DNA of 64,000 bases from Marthasterias glacialis (taxonomy: Eukaryota > Echinodermata > Asteroidea > Forcipulatida > Asteriidae): the NCBI GenBank assembly GCA_911728455.2, contig OU452238.1, positions 13,920,049-13,984,048 of the forward strand, written 5' to 3'. This document shows, one piece after another, positions 49,329 to 59,577 of this stretch. A model generated the notes under the pieces. The model was not told the DNA's origin and did no database searches. It was given only the letters and a program-made list of their open reading frames with translations. How positions within the stretch are numbered: position 1 is the stretch's first letter; the number at the start of each line of letters is the position of its first letter. Position numbers and translations under genes: made by a program.

Positions 49329-52300
49329 TTAGATCAGGAGGCAATTTGCACCGTACCTTCGTTGGAGTGCATTCCTGGAGATCATGTATGTCTTGTTGTT
49401 ACTGAAGATATAAACACACGTATATCTACGGTCTTCAACAAGTTCGACATCAAACACAAATTCAGGAGATGCAACCAGACCAACAGAAGCCAGCACTTCC
49501 TTGTCAATGTTATTGTTGTTCACATTGACTCTCTGTATGTTAGGTAGACTTGATACCATACACAGAAGTGCCTTCATGTTTCTATTTCCAAGCCCACAAT
49601 CCGTCAGGTCCAGGGCGAGAAGAGATGAAACTGGGGTGATTGTACCTTTCTGAAGACCAGAGAGGTCGTTCTTACTCAGGCCAAGCCACAGAATATTACC
49701 CACAGCAGCAATGATATGAAACAGTCCCCTCATATCATCCTTCTGTAATGAGCAATCAGTGAGGATCAAGGACTCCAGAGACAGGATCTGACTGACCTGA
49801 ACAGGCATAATGCCGTGAAGATTATTTCCACTCAGATTAAGCCTCTTGACACTGCCTAATGCTGAAAGAAAACGGAAAAGAACATCAACGGTGTCTTTTG
49901 TTAGACTGCATCCACTTAGATTCAGAGCTGTGACAGATGGAGTAGAGCAGATGTCATCAGTTTGCAAACTACACAAGCTGTTGTTGCTAAGACTGACTGA
50001 TGCAATACTGTCCGTTGCTGAAATCATTCTAAACAGCCGTGAGATGTCTTCGCTGTTCAGATTGCAGTCACTCACAAATAGAGAAAAGCCAAACTTAGTG
50101 ATATCTCTAAGTGTTTCAATCTTGCCTGTCATGTTGATTCCATGGAGATCCAGTGATATTGTTGGTATGCCATGTCGCATCAAGTCCTTCACAAGTTCAA
50201 CATCAGCCAAAGAATGACAAATGACATAGATATATGATACATGTGGCAGCCCAGTTGTTCTTGCCAAGGTTTTCACAAAATAATGAGCAGCCAATAAATC
50301 TTCGCCTTGAAGGATACCAGAAAACCGAATCCAATCTGCATCTGCAAGGTCTCTCACCATTACGTCCAACTCAGCCTCAAACAAAAGCAACATCATGACC
50401 CTACTATATGGAATATAGTTATAAAGGAAACCAAGGAAGGTGTCTGGGTCATTGTTACTTAGCTTCTCACATACAAGGCCAATGATTATTTCAGCAGCAG
50501 TTGAGTTTAGCCCACAACAGAACCGCAGTAGATACTCCATAGTGTCCATGTTGCCTGCCAGAATTTGGGACACATACTGTCTGAATAGCTCGGGGTTAGA
50601 AGCAGCCAAGTTTGCCAGGTACATTGCTGCATAGTACTCCTGAAAGGCCTTATGAAGGAAAGTAAGATAGTTAACTTCATCCAACCCATGCATAGTCTTG
50701 GTGTGAGCCAGCAAGCCAACTTCACATCCTAAAGCAACACTCTCAGAGTCAAACTCTGCGTGTGTAAAATGGAACTTTACGCCGTTTGGATTCAGCAGAC
50801 CCTCCAGCGCAACTTTGCCGAGTTTCATCCTCAGGTCATCAAATGTTGCCGTTGTGAACGTGTCAGAAGAACTCACTGGCCTTTTGCTGACTCTATGCTG
50901 ATAAAGAACCCTGACCGCAGTGTTGAACAGCTTTGTGACCCTATCAGGTAGCTTACGGCATTCCTCCCACGTGGTGCACATCAGCCAGAACAACAAGGGT
51001 ATCTCTCCTAAAGTACGCAGGGTCTGTGACTCCCGCACTTCCTTCAGAAGCTCGTTGTGGTGTTTGGAATCATAGTTGGTCAGATATTTCCCAACGTACT
51101 CCTGCCTGTTTGCATCATTGAACCCTGTCACCATGACCCGAGTAAAATGTGGATACCACTTCAGAAGCTTTAGAGCTGTAAACTGTCTGCTAGACACTAT
51201 AACACGGCATGATTTGAGGGATTTGAAGGAGAGGACCCCTTTGACATTGTCTACCCCATCTGTCCCGTCCAACATCTGGAACGACACCTCATCTGCCCCG
51301 TCCAACAGAATTAGCACTTCTTCTGGATGTTTCTGAATAAAAGTTTTCAGATCGTGTTTCGTCAAACTGTTACTGTCGGTTAGAATCTGAGAAAAGATAG
51401 CATCGAGGATGCTGAACTCCTCACTCATGAGGCTTACGTTCAAGAGAAATAAGAACCTGTACCTTGCCAGTGGAGACTGTGAGAAAAGGGGAGCTTTTGG
51501 GGACTGAATAAGGGCCCAATCATAAGCAATCTTTTTCAAAAGTGTTGATTTACCGTAACCTGTCTCAGCTGTTACTAAGATTCGTTTTGTACCAGGTCCG
51601 TCGGGATGTAAAATGTCTTCGTAGGAGTCCAAGGGAATCTTCTCGTGGTCAGGCTGCAAGCTGGAGTTCTCGGAATGACGTTCCCGCAGCCGATTCGTTT
51701 CTCTCAGGAGTTGCAAGTTGACATGAAGTTCAGGCATCCCCATGGCTCGATCTTTGGCCAAGGGGTACGTCGTCACTTTCATCGTTTCGATGTAATGATT
51801 AGCTATTTCTTTACTGCAGGTCAATACACCAACAGCAGAACCAACCACGTCTGAAATAAAATTTAAGTTGAACATTTCATCAAGTTGGAACCCTAGCACC
51901 TCTTTGTTAGAGATACATGTAAAGGTAAAAGGGGAAATTCAAAATACAGTTTTGTCATTTATAGTTTGCCTTGTAGAGGTCATTTTTCAAAGACGGCAGT
52001 TGATCATACTGTGAGCAGAGAATTAAATTTTTATGCTAAGAAAAGCATTTCTTATAACCGTAACTAGTACTGTTCCACACCCACAGAGAAAAAAAACCTT
52101 AAAAATTGCACTTTATTTTCCAAAGATGAACAATCTAGTGAGATTTGTGGAGACACCATGTACTTCAAACTCTTTGTATGAGTTGTGGTGGTTCTGAAAA
52201 GAACCGGAGGTTTCAAGAACCACAACTCACAGAGAGATTTTTATGGGCATGGCGTCTCCACAAACCTCGCTAGGATGTATTCCCACCATGCAAAGTTTCA

Positions 52301-53097
52301 AATCCTGGATTTATATTAGATTATAATGATTCACATAAATATCCCCTGAAATTGTGTTTTTTTTTGTGTTTAATTTCGTGACAGAACATGGTCCGCCATT
52401 TTGCAGAATCAACTTTTTGACTCTACAAAATGGCGGACCGTATATTTCTATGTAGAGTGTGGCTCTGCTGGTTGTACTTTCAGAGGCAAACAAATGTTAG
52501 TTTCTTTTTAATCACTACTCACTAATTACAACACACTGTAGGTATTTTATTGCATGAACAACTCTTAAAAAGGATAAGGAGCAATTCCAAACACCAACAA
52601 TTTAAGAGATTTGAAGGCAATATTTCCTTTCATAGGCCAAGTTCGCAAGATCGCCAAAGTTCATAGGCCTTTTGTCTACTAGTGGCTGATATTAACTGGT
52701 ACTCATCCTCAAAAACATGTGTTGGGTACCAGGCAACATCGACCTCCAGTCGACAAATGGTCCTTGCGCGAACTTGGCCATAGTTGAGGATTACATAAAT
52801 GTTCCAACCCAATGAATTGTTAGCCTACAGTACCTGATAATCTAGCTACCAAGTCGGTACGCTCTATTTCAACCAATGCTGCCCTCAACGTGTCCCTTGC
52901 TTCGTCGTCGCTCGCTTGCTTTCTTCTCCAAGCAATGAACATCTGAAAGGCTTGTTCCTCCATGTTGTCCCTGTTGTTGTACACGAATGCTTCAATCTCC
53001 GCCGCACTAAAACTCAACGTGGTTCCAAGTCGATGCCAATCTTTCCCGACTCTTCTGGACAAGTCTCGAAACAGGTTTTCATCAAAGTGAACTTCGT
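49329..53097 (-). CDS. NLR-type receptor: Death - NACHT - LRR
   Basis: Predicted cytoplasmic pattern-recognition receptor. Two exons are recognised: 53097-52834 encodes a Death-fold domain (LSRRVGKDWHRLGTTLSFSA, then EAFVYNNRDN and ARDTLRAALVEIERTDLVAR), and 51850-49329 encodes the rest. The donor TCAG|GTACTG and acceptor TTTATTTCAG|ACG join in frame. The second exon contains a NACHT NTPase: Walker A TAETGYGKSTLL at about 51570-51540, Walker B VLILLDGADEV at about 51310, a VIVSSRQF sensor region and FLHKAFQEYYAAMYLA in the downstream helical part. At least four ribonuclease-inhibitor-type leucine-rich repeats (SLSNNSLCSL, NLSGCSLTKD, NLSGNNLHGI, GLSKNDLSGL, DLTDCGLGNR) follow. The protein ends ANCLLI, a possible CaaX box. 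The Death exon begins mid-codon after an acceptor (TTTCCCAG), so at least one 5' exon, with the start codon, is missing from my model. Confidence 0.87.
52140..52270. repeat. Foldback copy of the GGAGACACCATGT family
   Basis: GAGATTTGTGGAGACACCAT on the left is complemented by GGCATGGCGTCTCCACAAAC on the right, around a central GGTTCTGAAAAGAACC palindrome. It lies in the intron between the Death and NACHT exons. Confidence 0.75.
52389..52441. repeat. Short inverted repeat around ATGGTCCGCCATTTT
   Basis: GGTCCGCCATTTTGCAGA and TCTACAAAATGGCGGACC are complementary with two mismatches; the centre is AATCAACTTTTTGAC. In the NLR intron. Confidence 0.75.
52635..52780. mobile_element. Palindromic MITE, GGGCCAAGTTCGCACAAGG family, copy 2
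   Basis: GGCCAAGTTCGCAAGATC and its complement-like GGTCCTTGCGCGAACTTGGCC bound 146 bp. The internal ACTAGTGGCTGATATTAACT and CATCGACCTCCAGTCGACAA match the copy at 29195-29327 in inverted orientation. In the NLR intron. Confidence 0.75.
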
Positions 53098-54048
53098 CTG
53101 GGAAAGACCAATGGCAGTTAACACGATTAACTAGAGGTGATTATCTGCTATTTATAGCAATTCACGGTTTATAAGACATTCTGTATTTTCGCGAAGGAGA
53201 ACAAAAGTCTGGTGCATTTATGAGAACGTTTGTTGTCTTTACTTTGTTTAGTCAGGGTTTCATTGTGACAGCAATATTCTCAAATTATTCTGAAACTCCA
53301 AAAATGAATCTCAAGCGTTAGCACAGAAATATTTTGGAGTTCCAATTTGGAAATGCCTTTACCTTCCCCCATGTTATATGAAATTATTGTTAATTCAAGT
53401 AAAGAAACCATTCAAGTACCTGTTACCCAACAAGGGCTGTTAGAAATACTCCTTCCATGCTGTCTCGAATTGTGGCACAATGGAATACCCTGCCCGCAAC
53501 AAGTACAAGCTCACCCACAATCGACTCATTTAAGAACCGATTGGAACTCAGGGGGCTCTCCATAAAGCCGCATCTGAACCCTGTGCAGGATATCCTCTTA
53601 AGGAGTCTGCACAGTATTCAACAGACGCAGAAACCTACCTGGTTGAACTGCCCCTCCTTGTGGAGTTGAAGAATCTCCATCTGCTTGTTTAAGATGACAA
53701 CCACCTTTGGATATCACTGGAGTATCTACATGTAAGTCAAGAAACACACATCATCACCAGGAACATCTGAACAATAGACCAATCCATTAAGCCCCGCCCA
53801 CTAAATGTGACCAATCACAGCATTGGCTACATCACCACTGTACACGTGGGCAGCATAATAATGTTGCTGTGTAAATAAACAGTCTTGTATTTCAACCATA
53901 GTTCCATATACCATATTAAGGAGCACTTTCAGATGTCCTCAGGTGGGACATTAAGCCGTAGGTCCCGTGTACTAGGATAGGTAGTGCGCGTAAAAGAACC
54001 TAGAACACTTATCGTGGAAGAGTAGGGGAATTACCTCGGTGTTTCTGG
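53098..54048. other. NLR 5' flank with LINE, MITE and SINE fragments
   Basis: 53440-53670 (+) encodes a LINE-like C-terminal tail (RIVAQWNTLPA, then IDSFKNRLE). 53774-53870 is one end of the ATAGACCAATCCATTAAGCC family. 53925-54048 is a SINE tail (AGCCGTAGGTCCCGTGT, AAGAACCTAGAACACTTATC) broken off at the LTR element. The missing 5' exon of the NLR may be here or beyond the retrotransposon; I could not identify it. Confidence 0.6.
53440..53670 (+). pseudogene. LINE ORF2 C-terminal remnant
   Basis: MLSRIVAQWNTLPATSTSSP followed by TIDSFKNRLELRG is the typical end of many non-LTR retrotransposon reverse transcriptase polyproteins (a W-N-x-L-P motif, then S-x-x-x-F-K-x-x-L). Nothing upstream extends it as a domain, so only the tail survives. 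Confidence 0.6.
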
Positions 54049-56185
54049 TGTGGCGGAAATTGCCCGTTGCCGGGGTCGTTGAAACCTCGACCCGGGAACG
54101 ACGTCGATAGCGCTGCCACCAGGCGGAAAATTTAAAGGCCTAAACCACCGGAGTTCCGCCTCACCGGTTCAGTATCTCAAAATGGTAGACTAGGGTCCGC
54201 TGTCAAAATATATGACCAAGTGAAAGGATAAAACCGAAATAATTGAATATGCACACAAACGTTTCAATTCTGAATAAATGTAACAATTAATTTATTTGAC
54301 TCCACAGCAAAGTAAATTATTATTTACACTGCACACTCTTCCAGGCCAATATTCACTTTAAGAAATACAATATGTTACTTAACTATAGGACCCTAATATT
54401 TTCCAGAAGCTAAAATCTCAATAAGTGCTGGCCCAATAGCCGGCAAATCCACTATATCAAAAGAAAAACCTAAGTGATACTGCGCTCCCTGAGCTAACAA
54501 CAATATCCACTTATCTTCTAAAACACTGAGGTGATCCTGCGCCCTACGGCTACAACAAGATCCACGCCTCCTTAAAAATACCGAAGTGATCCTGCGCTCC
54601 TTGAGCTAACAACAAAATCCACTCCTTAAAACACAGAGGTAATCCTGCGCCCTACGGCTACAACAAGATTCACGTCTCTATCCACAAGTGATATTTTCAC
54701 AGTAGGCATCATTTATCCTACACTATCAACTTGCTTAAACTCTAAAAATACAGACCCTAAACAATTGGAGTTTTATATTCTACGCACTTGGCTCAAATAT
54801 CCTCCTTAAATACGGGAAAATATTAACTGGTCCTATACAAGTAAATATCCAAATCCTTAAGGCTCCTCGGAAATTGCTCCCCGAATCTTAGATTGGCTCC
54901 TCTAGTGATAAATGACTGGCTCCTTTAATTAGTGATGTACTGGCTCCCCAGCTCCCCAGCTGCCTAACTTGCTCCCCAAGTGATAACAAGTTAGCTCCTC
55001 AGCTCCTCAAACGATAAATTTATTCTCTTGACTATTACTTGACTCTATAACTTTTTAACTGTTTAATTAGCTCCCCTAACAATAATAAATAAGCTCTTCA
55101 ACTCCTCAAACGTGCAACTTGCTCCCCCATAAATTTGGCTCCCCTACTCCTGAAATCGCATCTCCCAAATACAAGGAAAGTTGTGAACAAAATGTATTCT
55201 CAACAAAGCATCATCAAATCCTCCTTAAGAAAATGTGATTCCTTGTTCCAGTAAATAATATTCTGAAATATTATTCACATACCTCTATTTCAGCAGCTCC
55301 CCAATTGTCCTCTGTACTCAGGTTAAAATTTGTTTGGAGGTCAGCAACAATTTCAGCCTCAGCTTGCTCAGCTCTATTATTCTGATCAACAACACACTGC
55401 TCCAATTTTTCTCCCCTTTTTATACAAATTGAACTACGCGCCTTACGCACAGAAAGTTCTCACGCGTAATCGATAAGCCACGCCTACATTTTCTGGTATT
55501 GGCTCAATAAATTACAAGTTCAAGTCGTAAATCGACTCAAAATTACCTTTTTATACAATCTAATTTTAATTAAAAGGGCTAAAGTATTCCTTAACATTTA
55601 CTCTTACTATTTACATGAAATAATGGTGTCCTAAAGAAAGTTACTGCTTAAAAACGTCTCCGTAAGTACACTTAGTAACGAATGTAAACAAAGCCCTGTT
55701 CATTCATAAAGTTGTGTGACGTAAGCTCATTAATATGCACAAACCGGTAGATGCACTGAAACAGACGACATTGATGTAACTTTTCTACTTAATTTTTGCA
55801 TTGGAAAGGTTCTACTCTCATGACCATCAAAAGTATAAAAGCTTGTTCACTATAAAATAAAGTAATTTTACAGTCATAAATAAAAGTGTTTTTGTGGCTC
55901 ACAAACTGGATAATAATTTCTGAACATCCGACCAATCATGTTGAGTTTAGAACAACGGAAGACGCCATCTTGGATTCCATATAAACAGTGTTTGACATGT
56001 GTTCAACATACACACACGTGTGTAAAAATCATCGCTACACACCAGTGGATTTATACATTGGAAATACATCCTGAATCAATAAAAATCATGGAAATAGTTG
56101 CTGGAAACATTGTGCATCTAAAGTAGAATATCTAAAGGTAAGATTGACGAAAATAGCCGAAAACTGGGGGCATTTTCGTCACACA
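54049..56185 (-). repeat. 3' LTR of the retrotransposon
   Basis: 2,137 bp, the downstream LTR relative to gag. In the sense (minus) orientation it has a TATAAAAAGG box at about 55416-55426, AATAAA at 54291-54296 and a possible donor GAG|GTATGT near 55285. Four ~54-bp degenerate repeats (alternating CTGCGCTCC and CTGCGCCCTACGGCTACAAC types) lie at 54472-54688. A cluster of GGAGC/GGGGAGC motifs (sense) spans 54861-55165. Confidence 0.93.
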
Positions 56186-56186
56186 G

Positions 56187-56195
56187 CCTTCCCCT
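56187..56195 (-). other. Polypurine tract of the retrotransposon
   Basis: On the minus strand AGGGGAAGG lies one base before the 3' LTR, the expected plus-strand primer position. Short but well placed. Confidence 0.75.
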
Positions 56196-56687
56196 AAGAC
56201 TTTGCTGTCCTCAGCAAATTTAAAAATACATAAAAATGTACACAACCATCATCATGAGCTGAGTTAAATCCACACTAAAATATATACTTCACTTGGGAGC
56301 TGTATTACGCATAATATTCCCTCCTTCACCATAGAGAGTTCCTCTCCTTAAGGCTTTATACAACTTTATACAATCTGTACTGCTGTATACACCAACAACA
56401 GTTTTCAATCCGCAACCATTTATTTATATTTACATACATATACACAACCTTCAGTTTGACTATATTTTGTTTTACAATGAAAGTGGCTCCTTCTAATTCA
56501 ATTTGTAATAATTTCCTGATAATTTTATGTACACAACATGTTATTCTACTCCATGGGAAAACTTCTTCAACATAACTGTTTCAAACTTATTTCTGTCAGT
56601 ATTGATTTAGATGATTTGAAATTCTAACATGTTTAGCCTTACTATACAAATTTATTAGAATTTACATTTGAACCGGGTGCCTACTGT

Positions 56688-58169
56688 TTATTCTTCCTTT
56701 CTTGCTACTTTTACTCCCACATCATATACTCGCGTCGTCTTGCTCATCTTTCGAACGCGGCCACCCTCGTCATACTTGGTTACCTCGTATGTTTCTGTAA
56801 TCCGAAGTAACTTGTCCTGGATCATCTCCTTAATTTCTAGGGGCTTCCACCTCAACCTGGTCCTTCGTTTATCTTTTCCTTCGTCACCGCTGTCACTGCT
56901 CTCACTCTCACTCTCGCTCTCGCTTCCACTGCTACTGCCACTCTCCACCTTGTAACTAGCCATCATCTTCCCTTTCCCTTTTCCTTTTCCTTTTCCGCAC
57001 GTCTCATTTGCCTCTGTCTCCTCTGCCTCCGTCTCTTCTGCTGCAGTTCCTGTGTCAATACTATGTTTGACTAAACTTGTCTTCCCAATATCATAATCTC
57101 CTTTTGAGAAAACATCCTGATATTTAATCAGTAACTCTGCAACTGTAATCTGCTCCGATTGGCTCAATTTCTCAGAACTGTCTCTCCATAAATCGTGTAA
57201 GTGATCTGGAATTTTCATTTCCACATCTGTCATTGTCCTAACAAATGCTGCATTCGCATTTTCTTCCTTCATATCTTCTTTTAGGTTAATGGATTCTTTA
57301 TCGATGTGTGACATTAATCCAATTACTGTCCCTTTTTTTATTGTGATGTCTTCAACACCAATGTTCATCACTCGCACTGGTAATACTTCAGTGGCAGCAT
57401 TCACCAAAGTTCTAGCCACCAAAATTCCTTTGTCAGTTAAATTACTCTTTGGCGGTCCTTCAATCAAACCGCATCCTTTGTAATTAACTGATTTTGACAG
57501 TGTTGCTGTCACCAATGCTTCTTGTCCTGCCGAAATAGATTTGGTCTCCAGTACTACTACTCTTAACTGGTTTTTGTCATCTGTGGCTAAGCATTGTATT
57601 TGTTCTCCTTTTATATTCAAAATAAGTTTCTCCATGTCCAAAGTTCCTCCGGTTTCTAATAAAAAATCTATTCCCAGTATTCCTTCATTAAAAATGTCGG
57701 CTACAATCATTTCCAGTGAAGTAGTTGTTTTTCCTATCTTTAATTTAATCCATGCACTGCCTAGAACTTCTAGTGGATTTCCATCAGCTTGCGTGATTCC
57801 ATACTTCAATGTTTTCAATTGTGGTCTCACTCTCGTGTCTAATTTCAAGTAGGTTGACTTTGAAATAACTGTGTGTGTTGATCCTGTGTCTACTAGAAAT
57901 TTTATATTCTTGTCACAGATTTTCCCATTAACAAAGAGTCCTGCTTGCTTTTTATCTTTCATGGATTGTCCAACTGTCCTATCAAGCTCTAGTTTCTTGG
58001 AACTGTGCTCCTTTGACTTACTGGGTCTTTCCCAAAATTTGGCGGCCTCCTCTCGACCCTTGGAGTTGACCGGCAAATGTTTGACGGCATCATCCTGTAT
58101 TGTTGATTTCTTGGATCCCGGGTTGGACAGTTTCGTGCAAAATGTCCATTCATTCCACATGCATAACAC
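56688..58169 (-). CDS. Retrotransposon protease frame with acidic C-terminal tail
   Basis: Open frame overlapping the end of gag by about 180 nt in the -1 frame, presumably translated as a Gag-protease fusion. The retropepsin has FLVDTGSTHT (catalytic Asp at about 57890) and the downstream GILGIDFLLETG, both standard for Gypsy-like proteases. Next comes the usual linker to reverse transcriptase (YQDVFSKGDYDIG, then KHSIDTG). The YxDD reverse transcriptase never appears: at about 57050 the sequence switches, still in frame, to a Glu/Thr-, Gly-Lys- and Ser-Glu-rich tail and a basic stretch (RRTRLRWKPLEIKEMIQDKL) ending at 56688. This looks like a clean internal deletion of RT, RNase H and integrase that kept an open frame. 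The annotated ATG at 58169 is unlikely to be used. Confidence 0.85.
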   Translation of the reverse strand: MLCMWNEWTFCTKLSNPGSKKSTIQDDAVKHLPVNSKGREEAAKFWERPSKSKEHSSKKLELDRTVGQSMKDKKQAGLFVNGKICDKNIKFLVDTGSTHTVISKSTYLKLDTRVRPQLKTLKYGITQADGNPLEVLGSAWIKLKIGKTTTSLEMIVADIFNEGILGIDFLLETGGTLDMEKLILNIKGEQIQCLATDDKNQLRVVVLETKSISAGQEALVTATLSKSVNYKGCGLIEGPPKSNLTDKGILVARTLVNAATEVLPVRVMNIGVEDITIKKGTVIGLMSHIDKESINLKEDMKEENANAAFVRTMTDVEMKIPDHLHDLWRDSSEKLSQSEQITVAELLIKYQDVFSKGDYDIGKTSLVKHSIDTGTAAEETEAEETEANETCGKGKGKGKGKMMASYKVESGSSSGSESESESESSDSGDEGKDKRRTRLRWKPLEIKEMIQDKLLRITETYEVTKYDEGGRVRKMSKTTRVYDVGVKVARKEE

Positions 58170-59425
58170 AAGTTGCTCTCTCCCTGTCGATTATCCTGAA
58201 ATCTCGGTTTCCTCATAACCAACTCCTTTGTATTGCACTTCTTCATGTCATCCATAGCTTTTGTTAGCTCTGCTAACGTTGTCCTTATTTCTGCTAGTCC
58301 AGTAGCAAAATTTGTCATCTGATTATTCGGATTGGGCATTCCATCAGTTCTATTAATATTCCTGGCATATCTATTTGGCTTCATCCTGTCCCTACTGTGT
58401 TCGGTGAGCAGGAAACATTCCGTTTCGGACGCTGCTCTTATTGCATCGTCCAGTGTCTCTGGCCTTGACCTAAATATCCCAGCTCTAATTTCTGGATCAT
58501 CCATAGCATCCAAAAAGTGGCCTTTTGCCAATCTCTCCCTCACTTCTCGTGGTAACTCTGGGTACGCCATGGCAGTCAAATCACGTATCTCCTGTCCAAT
58601 TTCTTGAAGAGTTTCATTCTGTTTCCTCTTCCGCATCCTTAGTTCTAAAAGATAATTCTCTGGGTGCTTACCAGATCCAAACCTTTGGTTCAGTTTTGTC
58701 ACTAATTCTCTGTAAGTCATATGTCCATTCAGTGGCATGTTGCCCAATACTTTTAACGCTGGTCCTTGTAAACGTGTGGCCAAGTGAAAAGCTGCATCTT
58801 TATCCGACCATTTATTTACCATCTTACAGGCTTCAAAATGTCTGTGATAATCTCCCCATCCTACACGACCATCAAACTTTTCCGGAGTTACCTCTTTCCT
58901 ACTGACGAAAGATCGGTCTCCACGTCTCTCTGGATTTCTAAAAAAAACATTATTGTCCACACCTACATAAGGTTCATGGGCACTCCTAGCTGTGCGCCAG
59001 TTTCTCCTTGGTTCCTCATATTGTCTATCCATTTGCCTTTCATAGTCATAATCCCTATTGTACGGCAGTTCTCCTCGAACTGGGTACGTATTTTGATTTC
59101 GCATCCTCATATTACTCCGGTTTTCCTCATGTTCATGCAGTTCCAGCTCTGGGTAGCTAAACCTAATTTCTGCAGCTGCTTCGTCCGGATAAGCTCCGCG
59201 TCTATCCTCATGGACTGATGGAGACACTGTATCTCCCCTATGTTCCATTTCATCCACGACTAAAGTTCTCTGTTTATCTCCTTGTTCCGCTCCAGATATG
59301 GCTGTATTCCTCGGCTGACTGTTTTCGTCACTGATGTGACCAGTATTGACCTCGTTGCTGACCTTACTGAAATTTGTGTTGCTGACCTCCAAACTCCCTT
59401 CTTCCTCATGAACATCCGTGTTCAT
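57989..59425 (-). CDS. Retrotransposon gag
   Basis: 478-residue structural protein that would package element RNA. The N-terminal third is acidic. The middle has a capsid-like segment (EKFDGRVGWGDYHRHFEACK, then DAAFHLATRLQGPALKVLG and YRELVTKLNQRFGSGKHPEN), the classic Gypsy gag core. A CCHC zinc knuckle is at residues 420-433 (CYACGMNGHFARNC). ATG at 59425-59423 follows the primer-binding site by about 130 nt and is the first good start. The frame is intact to its stop at 57989, with no disruptions, consistent with recent activity. A slippery heptamer lies 15 codons before the stop. Confidence 0.9.
   Translation of the reverse strand: MNTDVHEEEGSLEVSNTNFSKVSNEVNTGHISDENSQPRNTAISGAEQGDKQRTLVVDEMEHRGDTVSPSVHEDRRGAYPDEAAAEIRFSYPELELHEHEENRSNMRMRNQNTYPVRGELPYNRDYDYERQMDRQYEEPRRNWRTARSAHEPYVGVDNNVFFRNPERRGDRSFVSRKEVTPEKFDGRVGWGDYHRHFEACKMVNKWSDKDAAFHLATRLQGPALKVLGNMPLNGHMTYRELVTKLNQRFGSGKHPENYLLELRMRKRKQNETLQEIGQEIRDLTAMAYPELPREVRERLAKGHFLDAMDDPEIRAGIFRSRPETLDDAIRAASETECFLLTEHSRDRMKPNRYARNINRTDGMPNPNNQMTNFATGLAEIRTTLAELTKAMDDMKKCNTKELVMRKPRFQDNRQGESNLCYACGMNGHFARNCPTRDPRNQQYRMMPSNICRSTPRVERRPPNFGKDPVSQRSTVPRN
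58034..58040 (-). promoter_or_regulatory. Slippery heptamer A_AAU_UUU for -1 frameshift, gag to protease
   Basis: Minus-strand AAATTTT is read as CCA AAT TTT in the gag frame. Slipping back one base gives AAA TTT and enters the protease frame. It matches X_XXY_YYZ in the right phase and lies inside the gag/protease overlap. Confidence 0.7.
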
Positions 59426-59558
59426 TATTTCTGTGTTCCTCTATCCACTTGTGTTTTCCTCTAACTCCTGAATATCCTGATCGGTTTTCCTAATAGAGTT
59501 TCCTCCAAAGCTTAATCCTGACACTCCTTTTTCCACAGTTTTATCCTAAAACTATTTT

Positions 59559-59576
59559 ATCCCACCGCTGCCACCA
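59559..59576 (-). other. Primer-binding site for tRNA-Leu
   Basis: On the plus strand ATCCCACCGCTGCCACCA equals the 3' end of a eukaryotic tRNA-Leu (AAG/UAG type) including the added CCA. The element's RNA (minus sense) is therefore complementary to it over 18 nt. One base separates it from the 5' LTR, the standard position. Confidence 0.85.
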
Positions 59577-59577
59577 C

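Noticed and set aside
56668..56955. Ser/Leu-rich plus-strand frame
   Set aside because: Antisense shadow of the acidic Ser/Glu-rich tail of the retrotransposon protease frame.
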